Shown one piece after another: positions 7,364 through 15,658 of a DNA stretch of 30,123 nt (positions are counted from its first letter, which is position 1; each line of letters starts with the position of its first letter). The notes beneath the pieces are model-generated. The model was not told where the DNA came from. It saw only the letters and a program-made list of their open reading frames with translations, and did no database searches. The translations under genes and the position numbers were made by a program. Source of the DNA: JBFFXF01 sp041569895 (lineage in GTDB: Bacteria > Planctomycetota > UBA8108 > JACQVS01); assembly GCA_041569895.1 (NCBI GenBank), contig JBFFXF010000066.1, positions 1-30,123 of the forward strand, in the 5' to 3' direction.

Positions 7364-9016
7364 TCAGCGGGTCTCCGACCAGGGCACGCCGGCTCGCCAT
7401 CGCACGAAGCGCGCCCCCCTGACGTCGCCGTCGAAGAAGTTGTCGGAGGAGTCGCGCGTCAGATCGTTCTCCGGCTCGCGATCGAAGTGCAGCATGAGGT
7501 GCGTCGAGGCGTCCTCGACCAGCGTGTCGACCTCCGCGAACGCCTTGTCGTAGAGCGCGGACCTCGTCATGCGCACCTGATCGATCACTCCGGCGAAGAA
7601 CGCCCGGCCGCCCTTCGCCTCGGCGTCCGGGCTGGCGCCGATCACCACCGGTCGTTTCGACGCGGCGGTTCCGCCGCCCACGCCGGCGGTGCGCGCCTGG
7701 GGCGCGCCGTCGACGAACAGCCTCATGCGGCCGCCGTCGATGACGCCCGCGAGGTGGACACGCAGGAACGGCATCGCGAGCTGGTCGGACCGGGCAACAC
7801 GCTGGGCATCGCCGTCCCGCACGGCGAAGACCCAGTAGCCCCGGTCGTCGGTCCCGAGACGGAAACCGGTCTCGCCGTCGTTTCCGACGATGGTCGCCCC
7901 GCGCGAGATGGTCTCCCCCGGCTGCACCATTGCGGGCTGAACAATCGCCTCGATGGTCATCGGGTCGCCGCTCTGGAGCTTGAGCGGGTGCAGGATCACC
8001 AGGTCGTCGCGCCCGTCGAAGAGGAAGGCCCCGTGGGAGACGAGGTTCGGGACGGCGCTGTCGATCGATTCGCGCACGGTCCGCACGCGCGCCCGCATCT
8101 CGTCGCGCATCTCGCCGCCGGTCAGCGGCACCACCGAGTCGTACCACCAGAGCGCGCGACTGAGCAGGTGGTCACGTTCGGGCGTTCTCGCCTTGCGCGA
8201 GACGTCCCACCACGCGGCGGCGATCTCCATCCGGCGCTCGAGGCGCGCAGGGTTCTCGATGTCCCTCGCCGCGACGGCCGCGAGCGCGGCATCGCGACCG
8301 CGCGCCAGGAACGGCAGCCCGCGTTTCCAGTCGCCGCGCTGGAGACAGTGGTAACGGCCGAGCGCGAGGTTGACTCCCGGGTCGGTCGACGGCTCCTCGA
8401 GCTCGATCCACTTCTTCACGCGCCCGTGCTCGGTCCTCGCCCTCGTCGCGACGGCCTTGAGCTTGGCGGCGCGTCGCGGAAGCAACGCGCTCTTCGCCTT
8501 CTTTCCGGCCGCCGCGGCCTTCGATGCGGCCCTGGCGCTCTCGCGGTAATCGCCGCGGAGGAACGCGTGCGTCGCCCGCTCGAGCTGCGTGGCGGCGAGC
8601 AGTCGCGCCCATCGCGGCGCCCGCGTCGACCTCTGCAGCTTCTCGAGCGTCTCCTCCTCGAGCTCCGCGCCATCGACTTTGAAGTGCGTCGCCATCCGAC
8701 CGACCGCCAGGAGCGCGACGATCACGTGACCCGAGCCCGCGGCGACCTGGCGGGCCTCCTCGAGGTACGCGTGTCGCGCGGCCTCGTCGGACGCGCCCGC
8801 GGCGGCCTCGAGCAGCGTGCGCGCCAGCTCGTGACGCGCCGGTGGTTTCTTGTCGGCGTACTGGTCGCGATAGATCTCGCGGATGCGCTCCGCCGCCGCA
8901 GCCCGCGCCTCGGGTGATGGAAGCTCCGCGCGGCTCGTCTCCTCCGCGGCGTCCTCGCGAGTCGTCGCGGCGAGAGAGAGCGCGAGCGCGAACGCGGTGA
9001 CGGTGTGGCGACCCAT
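7364..9016 (-). CDS. secreted helical-domain plus LamG protein
   Basis: 550 residues. A signal segment (about 1-24) is followed by an Ala/Arg-rich all-helical domain (about 25-325). It begins with an RIREIYRDQYADKK-type segment and contains TPR-like pairs such as HAYLEEARQVAAGSGH and a GDWKRGLPFLARG repeat. A LamG/concanavalin-like beta-sandwich follows (about 330-550; VSHGAFLFDGRDDLVIL, then TIEAIVQP and RLFVDGAPQ). This pairing is known in planctomycete secreted proteins, but no function is established; LamG suggests carbohydrate or protein binding outside the cell. The ATG at 9016 has AGGAGG 5 nt upstream, a strong site. It is divergent from the DUF1080 gene (159 nt between starts) and convergent with the toroid gene (28 nt). 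Confidence 0.85.
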   Translation of the reverse strand: MGRHTVTAFALALSLAATTREDAAEETSRAELPSPEARAAAAERIREIYRDQYADKKPPARHELARTLLEAAAGASDEAARHAYLEEARQVAAGSGHVIVALLAVGRMATHFKVDGAELEEETLEKLQRSTRAPRWARLLAATQLERATHAFLRGDYRESARAASKAAAAGKKAKSALLPRRAAKLKAVATRARTEHGRVKKWIELEEPSTDPGVNLALGRYHCLQRGDWKRGLPFLARGRDAALAAVAARDIENPARLERRMEIAAAWWDVSRKARTPERDHLLSRALWWYDSVVPLTGGEMRDEMRARVRTVRESIDSAVPNLVSHGAFLFDGRDDLVILHPLKLQSGDPMTIEAIVQPAMVQPGETISRGATIVGNDGETGFRLGTDDRGYWVFAVRDGDAQRVARSDQLAMPFLRVHLAGVIDGGRMRLFVDGAPQARTAGVGGGTAASKRPVVIGASPDAEAKGGRAFFAGVIDQVRMTRSALYDKAFAEVDTLVEDASTHLMLHFDREPENDLTRDSSDNFFDGDVRGARFVRWRAGVPWSETR

Positions 9017-9104
9017 TCCGACCTCCTGGCCTGTCGGCCATGGACGAGCTCCATTCTCCGCTCACCGCCGGACATTTCAACACCGCGTGCCCTCGCGTTC
9101 CGGT

Positions 9105-9110
9105 TACAAT
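9105..9110 (+). promoter_or_regulatory. candidate -10 box (TACAAT) for the DUF1080 gene
   Basis: TACAAT matches the -10 consensus at 5 of 6 positions. It would start transcription near 9117 and leave a leader of about 59 nt with GGGAG before the ATG at 9176. No good -35 was seen at 16-18 nt. Confidence 0.4.
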
Positions 9111-9175
9111 AACGCGGTTTTCGAGCAGCGCTCGGCCGGTCTTTCACAACCACTTCGATCAGGGAGCCATCGTCG

Positions 9176-10213
9176 ATGCATTCCAGCACCTCGTCCCTCG
9201 CCGCGGTCGCGTTCACGCTCGCGCTCCTGGCGCTCTCCTCGTCCGTCGCCGCCGACGATGAGGTAAAGAAGGCCAGGCGTCTCGCGGAGAGATCGGCCGC
9301 GGCGAAGATCCAGGGGGAGTACGCCGGCACCATCGAGCGCGAGGGCGAGCGCGTCGGTTTCGGAGTCCAGGTCCGGGCCAGCGGCACGCGCTCGTTCCCG
9401 GCGTCCGCGTACTTCGGCGGGCTTCCCGGAGCGGGGTATGACGGCTCGAAGCGGCTCGAGTTCACGGGGTCAGTGCGCCCGGATGGCGTGGTCGTCTTCG
9501 CGGCCGGCAAGGACACGCCGTATTACATGGAGCTCAAGGGGAAGCGGATCCGGGTGAAGTCGAAGCCCGGCAGCAAGAACGTCGGGTCGCTCGAGCGCAC
9601 CGTCCGCAAGAGCGCGACCGAGGGGAAGAAGCCGCCGGAGGGCGCGGTGGTGCTCTTCGACGGCACGAGCGCCGAGCACTTCCAGACCTGGAAAGGTGGT
9701 CCGGCGCCGACCGAGGACGGGCTCCTGATGGTCAAGCGCGGAAGCGGCGGCTTGCTCACGAAGAAGCCCTTCGGCAGTTGCTCGCTCCACCTCGAGTTTC
9801 GCCTGCCGTTCGAGCCGGAGCACGGCGGACAGGGGCGCGCCAACAGCGGGTGCTATCTGCAGGGACGCTACGAGGTGCAGATCCTCGACAGCTTCGGACT
9901 CGCGCCGGCCGATGGCCGCTGCGGCGGCATCTACTCGAGCCGGGTGCCGCCGAAGTTCAACATGTCGTTCCCGCCGCTCACGTGGCAGACGTTCGACATC
10001 GACTTCACGGAGGCGAAGTTCGAGGGCGGCAAGAAAGTCGCGCACGCCAGGCTCACGGTGCGGCACAACGGCGTGCTCGTCTACGAGGACTTCGAGATCG
10101 ATCACGCCACCACGGCCCACAAGTATGGCGAGGGTCCGGACCGCAAGCCGCTCTACATCCAGGACCACGGGCACGACATCGCCTTCCGGAACATCTGGCT
10201 GGTGGAGAAGTGA
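9176..10213 (+). CDS. DUF1080 (3-keto-glycoside lyase/hydrolase-like) secreted protein
   Basis: 345 residues: signal peptide (about 1-26, ending SSSVAADD), a family-specific N-terminal beta region (about 40-145), then a DUF1080 domain (PF06439; about 155-344) with the usual VVLFDGTS opening, FQTWKG, the NSGCYLQGRYEVQILDSFG core (about 221-239) and a C-terminal IAFRNIWLVEK strand. DUF1080 proteins have a concanavalin-like jelly roll. Some characterised members act on 3-keto-glycosides (reported as 3-ketodisaccharide hydrolases or 3-keto-glucoside lyases); here that activity is inferred from family only. The ATG is preceded by GGGAG about 9 nt upstream. No partner 3-dehydrogenase gene is in the window. 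Confidence 0.9.
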   Translation: MHSSTSSLAAVAFTLALLALSSSVAADDEVKKARRLAERSAAAKIQGEYAGTIEREGERVGFGVQVRASGTRSFPASAYFGGLPGAGYDGSKRLEFTGSVRPDGVVVFAAGKDTPYYMELKGKRIRVKSKPGSKNVGSLERTVRKSATEGKKPPEGAVVLFDGTSAEHFQTWKGGPAPTEDGLLMVKRGSGGLLTKKPFGSCSLHLEFRLPFEPEHGGQGRANSGCYLQGRYEVQILDSFGLAPADGRCGGIYSSRVPPKFNMSFPPLTWQTFDIDFTEAKFEGGKKVAHARLTVRHNGVLVYEDFEIDHATTAHKYGEGPDRKPLYIQDHGHDIAFRNIWLVEK

Positions 10214-10276
10214 GCGACGGCACTCGGACGCTCTGAAATCTGCCAACTGGACGGGCGGTTCTGCCGGCGGTTTGTA

Positions 10277-10566
10277 GGGAAAGCAGGAAGAGCAGGAAGG
10301 CAGGAAACGAGTGTGATCGTGCCTCGCGAGCCCTGTCGATCTCGAAGACGCCGTCGAGACGCGAGAGTTGGTTACGATTTGAACCACAGGGCGCGGCGCT
10401 GCGCCAGCGCAGCGCCGCGTGAGAGCACAGAGGAGTTTCCTTTTGTCCGCAGGGGAATCAGCAAGGACCTGGCCTCTCGTCTTCGTTCGAGAAGCGAGGG
10501 AGGCTCACGAAGCCAGACCCCCATCAATCCATCCGTTTCCTGCCTTCCTGAGGTTCCTGCCTGCCT
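10277..10566. repeat. structured intergenic element with inverted terminal repeats
   Basis: The 354-nt gap before 10568 has no credible gene. Instead the left end (10293-10308, CAGGAAGGCAGGAAAC) and right end (10535-10550) are perfect 16-nt inverted repeats, with weaker matching (GCAGGAA units) extending outward to about 10277 and 10566. Between them lie an ACCACAG...GCACAGAGGAG stretch interrupted by a perfect hairpin (10392-10419), a T-rich TTTCCTTTT, and a second bulged hairpin (10476-10498). The arrangement resembles a small non-autonomous or REP-like dispersed repeat. The right end finishes directly at the ATG of the next gene. Copy number in the genome cannot be seen here. Confidence 0.55.
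10392..10419. repeat. perfect 12-bp inverted repeat, 4-nt loop
   Basis: CGCGGCGCTGCG, loop CCAG, CGCAGCGCCGCG: a perfect, all but one G/C-paired stem. There is no T-run just after it, so it is not a classical terminator. It sits between ACCACAG and GAGCACAGAGGAG, as if inserted into a longer repeat. Confidence 0.8.
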
Positions 10567-10567
10567 T

Positions 10568-11512
10568 ATGAATCGTCTGGCCAAAAGACCGCCGAAGTCG
10601 TCTCCCCCTGCCGCGCTCGCAACGCTCCTCCTGGCGCTCGCGTGCATGCAGCTCTCCGCGCGTGCCGGCGAGCCGCGGCCGAGCTTTGCGTTCTTTCTGG
10701 CGCCATGTCCGGGGGTGATCGACGGGCCGCCGCGTGACCCGGTGCTGTCGCAGTGGGAGGCCATCCTCGAGTCGCGGGACCTCTCCGAGGACGCCCCGGG
10801 CGCGCAGGGGTGGTCGATCTCGATCGCGGCCGACGGAGTCGAGGTGGTCGCCGGGACGACCCGTGGCACGCTCGCCGCCGGCGAGTGGGAGGATCCGCCC
10901 GGGCTGCGCGTCGAGGCGGGTTTTCACGTCATCGACCTCGCGCGGCCCGATCGCGGCATCCGCGACTGCGAGGGTCTCGGGGGCATCGTCAGCGGCGTCG
11001 TCCTGTCGCTGATCAGCGAGGTGACGTTGCCGCCGACCGGCGCGCAGACGGTGCTCCGCTTCACGGTCGAGGCCGTGCCGCCGGCGACGCTCGGCCAGAC
11101 CGCGCCGGCGAGCCTCGCGATCGCGGACAGCTGTACCGGCCGCGGCGGACCGGTCAACAACATCGTCACGTGGCGGGGCGAGTCGTTCGTGCCGGAGCTC
11201 GATCGCTGCGACTTCACCGTGCTCGCGGACGAGCGGTCCTTTCGCCGCGGCGACGCGAGCGACGATGGCGAGGTCGACATCGCCGACGCCGTCGGCATAC
11301 TCGGCTGCAAGTTCCTCGGCGAGAGCTGCCCGGTCTGTCGCGACGCCGCCGATGTGAGCGACGACGGCCAGCTCGACATCACCGACGCCATCGCCCTCCT
11401 CGGGTTCCTCTTCCTCGGCGGGCCGCCACCGGCCCCGCCAGGTCCGACCGACTGCGGGCTCGACCCCACGCCCGACGCCATCCCGCGCTGTCTCGCCGAG
11501 AGCTGCGATTGA
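10568..11512 (+). CDS. secreted cohesin-like plus dockerin-like protein
   Basis: 314 residues: signal peptide (about 1-33, ending ARAG), a beta-sandwich domain (about 36-215) and a C-terminal dockerin-like pair (about 225-300). Each half of the pair has a D-x-S-D-D-G loop (GDASDDGEVDIADAV, DVSDDGQLDITDAI) followed by a helix ending KFLG or LFLGG, and the protein closes with a cysteine tail (DCGLDPTPD...C...C). The beta-sandwich shares a pattern with both beta-sandwiches of the repeat protein at 25277-28126: GWSI, then TTRGT, then GVVLS, then LPP. It looks like a cohesin/CBM-type fold, inferred by eye. ATG at 10568 is chosen because the signal peptide begins there; the open frame upstream crosses the intergenic repeat. 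The Shine-Dalgarno is poor. Confidence 0.75.
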   Translation: MNRLAKRPPKSSPPAALATLLLALACMQLSARAGEPRPSFAFFLAPCPGVIDGPPRDPVLSQWEAILESRDLSEDAPGAQGWSISIAADGVEVVAGTTRGTLAAGEWEDPPGLRVEAGFHVIDLARPDRGIRDCEGLGGIVSGVVLSLISEVTLPPTGAQTVLRFTVEAVPPATLGQTAPASLAIADSCTGRGGPVNNIVTWRGESFVPELDRCDFTVLADERSFRRGDASDDGEVDIADAVGILGCKFLGESCPVCRDAADVSDDGQLDITDAIALLGFLFLGGPPPAPPGPTDCGLDPTPDAIPRCLAESCD

Positions 11513-11553
11513 CCGATCGCCGGCGGTTTCTGGGATCGCCGCCGGGGTCATGG

Positions 11554-11559
11554 TATGCT
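11554..11559 (+). promoter_or_regulatory. candidate -10 box (TATGCT), possible leaderless start
   Basis: TATGCT lies 9 nt before the ATG at 11569, which has no Shine-Dalgarno. If used, transcription starts at the start codon. The -35 region is not convincing. Confidence 0.35.
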
Positions 11560-11568
11560 GTTCCGATT

Positions 11569-13986
11569 ATGCGCCGACCGACAGCGATACTTTGCAGCGC
11601 TCTCGCGGCGCTCTCGACGGCGTTCGGCGCCGCCGTTCTCCGGGCCGATGAGGGCGTTCGATTCAACCGCGACGTGCGGCCGCTCCTCTCGGACCGCTGC
11701 TTCCTCTGCCACGGGCCGGACGGCAACCGCCGCGAGGCGGGCCTGCGGCTCGACACCGCCGAGGGCGCGGTCGCGAAGCGCGACGGCACGCCGGCGATCG
11801 TCCCGGGCGACGCGGCGAAGAGCGAGCTCTTCCGTCGCATCACGGCGAGTGATCCGGACGACCGCATGCCGCCGCCGGACTCCGGCAAGGAGCTGTCCGC
11901 CGACGAGATCGAGCTCCTGCGGCGATGGATCGACTCCGGCGCGGAGTACGAGCCGCACTGGTCGTTCATTCCGGCGGTGCGCCGTGCGGCGCCGCCGGTC
12001 GAGGACACCGCGTGGCCGCGCACCGAGATCGACCGCTTCGTGCTGGCGCGGATCGAGGCCGCGGGGCTGCGCCCGTCGGAGTCCGCCGATCCGGTGACGC
12101 TCGCGCGCCGCCTGGCGTTCGACATCATCGGGCTGCCGCCGACGCCCGCGGAGGTCGCCGCGCTCGCGAGCGCGACGGACCCCGCTGCTCGTGATGTGGC
12201 CCACGAGGGCCTCGTCGATCGTCTGCTCGCCTCGCCGCACTTCGGCGAGCGCATGGCGGTCTACTGGCTCGATCTCGTGCGCTACGCCGACTCGGTCGGC
12301 TACCACGGCGACCAGGAGCACCACGCGTCACCCTACCGCGACTGGGTGATCCGCGCGTTCAACGACAACATGCCGTTCGACCGCTTCACCCTCGAGCAGA
12401 TCGCCGGCGATCTGCTCCCGGACGCGGGCGTCGACCAGAAGATCGCCTCCTGCTACAACCGCCTGCTGCAGACGACGCACGAGGGCGGCGCGCAGGACGG
12501 CGAGTACCTCGCGAAGTACGGCGCCGATCGAGTGCGCAACCTCTCGGCGGTGTGGCTCGGCGCGACACTCGGATGTGCCGAGTGCCACGACCACAAGTAC
12601 GACCCGTACACGCAACGCGACTTCTACAGCCTCAAGGCGTTCTTCGCGGACATCCAGCAGCAGGGCGCCTACGGCAGTCCGAACTCGTCGCCGACGACGC
12701 GCCCGCCCGAGATCGACGTCCACTCGCCCGCCGACCGCGAGGAGCTCGCCCGCCTCGACGCGGCGATCGCCGAGCTCGAGGCCGCCCGGGACCGACAGAC
12801 GGCCGGCGGATCGGACGGCTCGCCGCCCGCGGACGCGGAGTCGGTCGAGCGTCGCATCGCCGCGCTCCGCGTCGAGCGGGACGCGGTCGCGAAGCGCACT
12901 CGCAGGGTGATGATCACGGTCTCCGTCGAGCCGCGCACCGTCCGTGTGCTGCGCCGCGGCGACTGGATGGACAGGGGCGGCGACGTCGTCGGTCCCGCGG
13001 TGCCGCACTTCCTCGAGCAGATCGACGCCGGCGACCGGCGCGCGACGCGTCTCGAGCTGGCGCGCTGGCTGGTCTCGGGCCGGCAGCCGCAGGTCGCGCG
13101 CGTCTTCGTGAACCGGCTCTGGTATCTCTTCTTCGGCGCTGGTCTCTCGCGGAGCCTGGACGACACCGGCTCACAGGGGGACTGGCCTTCCCACCCGGAT
13201 CTGCTCGACTGGCTCGCCGTCGAGCTCGTCGAGAGCGGCTGGGACGTCAAGAGGATGGTCAAGCTGATCGTCATGTCCTCGACGTACCGCCAGTCGTCGG
13301 TGCCGACGCCGGCGCTGCGCGAGCTGGATCCGGAGAACCGCCTGCTGGCGCGCCAGTCGCGATTCCGGCTGCCGGCCGAGATGATCCGCGACGCCGCGCT
13401 CGCGGTGAGCGGGTTGCTCGTCGACGGGGTCGGCGGTCCCGTGGCGCGGCCGTACCAGCCGGCCGGGTACTACGCGCACCTCAACTTCCCGAAGCGCTCC
13501 TACCGGCACGACTCCGGCCCGGGGCAGTACCGTCGCGGCGTCTACACGCACTGGCAGCGACAGTTCCTGCACCCGATGCTGCGCGCCTTCGACGCCCCGA
13601 CGCGGGAGGAGTGCACCGCGCAGCGGCCGCGGAGCAACACGCCGCTCGCTGCGCTGACGCTGCTGAACGATCCGTCGTTCGTCGAGGCGGCGCGCGTCTT
13701 CGCGTCGCGTATCCTGCGCGAGGGTGGCGACACGGTCGAGGAGCGCGTGCGCTGGGCGTGGCGCGTGGCGCTCTCACGAAGTCCCGATCACCGCGAGCTC
13801 GCCGTCGTGGCGGCGCTGGTGGCGGGCGACCTGGCCGCGTTCCGCGAGGACCCCGAGCGCGCCCGCAAGCTGGTCTCGGTCGGTCTGGCGCCGGTGCCGG
13901 CCGATCTCGACGTCGCCGAGCTCGCCGCGTGGACCTCGGCGGCGCGCGCGATTCTCAATCTCGATGAGATGATCACGAGGCACTGA
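11569..13986 (+). CDS. PSCyt1-DUF1549-DUF1553 protein, second copy
   Basis: 805 residues: signal peptide (about 1-27, ending VLRADE), PSCyt1 (about 28-125; CFLCH heme motif at 44-48, DDRMPPPDSGK near its end), DUF1549 (about 150-355; includes TEIDRFVLARIEAAG and YWLDLVRYADSVGY, ending with CAECH at 336-340 in CAECHDHKYDP), a predicted coiled/helical spacer rich in Glu and Arg (about 385-450), and DUF1553 (about 485-780; RVFVNRLWYLFFG, ending before a variable tail). The ATG at 11569 is chosen because it opens the signal peptide. It is the same architecture as the gene at 3024-5606 but clearly diverged, and followed by a different DUF1501 partner only 7 nt downstream, so the two pairs look like separate paralogous operons rather than a recent duplication. 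Confidence 0.93.
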   Translation: MRRPTAILCSALAALSTAFGAAVLRADEGVRFNRDVRPLLSDRCFLCHGPDGNRREAGLRLDTAEGAVAKRDGTPAIVPGDAAKSELFRRITASDPDDRMPPPDSGKELSADEIELLRRWIDSGAEYEPHWSFIPAVRRAAPPVEDTAWPRTEIDRFVLARIEAAGLRPSESADPVTLARRLAFDIIGLPPTPAEVAALASATDPAARDVAHEGLVDRLLASPHFGERMAVYWLDLVRYADSVGYHGDQEHHASPYRDWVIRAFNDNMPFDRFTLEQIAGDLLPDAGVDQKIASCYNRLLQTTHEGGAQDGEYLAKYGADRVRNLSAVWLGATLGCAECHDHKYDPYTQRDFYSLKAFFADIQQQGAYGSPNSSPTTRPPEIDVHSPADREELARLDAAIAELEAARDRQTAGGSDGSPPADAESVERRIAALRVERDAVAKRTRRVMITVSVEPRTVRVLRRGDWMDRGGDVVGPAVPHFLEQIDAGDRRATRLELARWLVSGRQPQVARVFVNRLWYLFFGAGLSRSLDDTGSQGDWPSHPDLLDWLAVELVESGWDVKRMVKLIVMSSTYRQSSVPTPALRELDPENRLLARQSRFRLPAEMIRDAALAVSGLLVDGVGGPVARPYQPAGYYAHLNFPKRSYRHDSGPGQYRRGVYTHWQRQFLHPMLRAFDAPTREECTAQRPRSNTPLAALTLLNDPSFVEAARVFASRILREGGDTVEERVRWAWRVALSRSPDHRELAVVAALVAGDLAAFREDPERARKLVSVGLAPVPADLDVAELAAWTSAARAILNLDEMITRH

Positions 13987-13993
13987 AGAGGCG

Positions 13994-15490
<1,497 letters not shown>

Positions 15491-15491
15491 G

Positions 15492-15526
15492 GCGCCGCAC
15501 GTTCCCGGCGCGCAGACCGCCCTTTT
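15492..15526 (+). terminator. weak candidate terminator after the DUF1501 gene
   Basis: GCGCCG (15492-15497) and CGGCGC (15506-15511) form a 6-bp stem with an 8-nt loop. TTTTT follows at 15522-15526, about 10 nt beyond the stem, farther than in a textbook intrinsic terminator. It fits the end of the two-gene unit. Confidence 0.35.
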
Positions 15527-15580
15527 TCGCCCGCGAACGACCCGGACGTTTGTTCCGTGCAGGGCCCTCCATCCCGGCGG

Positions 15581-15586
15581 TATACT
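15581..15586 (+). promoter_or_regulatory. candidate -10 box (TATACT)
   Basis: TATACT (5 of 6 to consensus) lies 72 nt before the ATG at 15659, in a leader that carries GGAGG at 15648-15652. No clear -35 is seen at 16-18 nt. Confidence 0.45.
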
Positions 15587-15658
15587 GACCGCCCCGCCGG
15601 GAGGGTTGCGGAAACGAGGGCGGGTCCGAGCTCGGTTCGGGTCTCGACGGAGGAAGCC

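Noticed and set aside
10313..10567. N-terminal extension of the cohesin/dockerin-like protein into the upstream gap
   Set aside because: The extra residues are Arg/Ser-rich, run through an inverted-repeat element, and would bury the signal peptide that starts at 10568.
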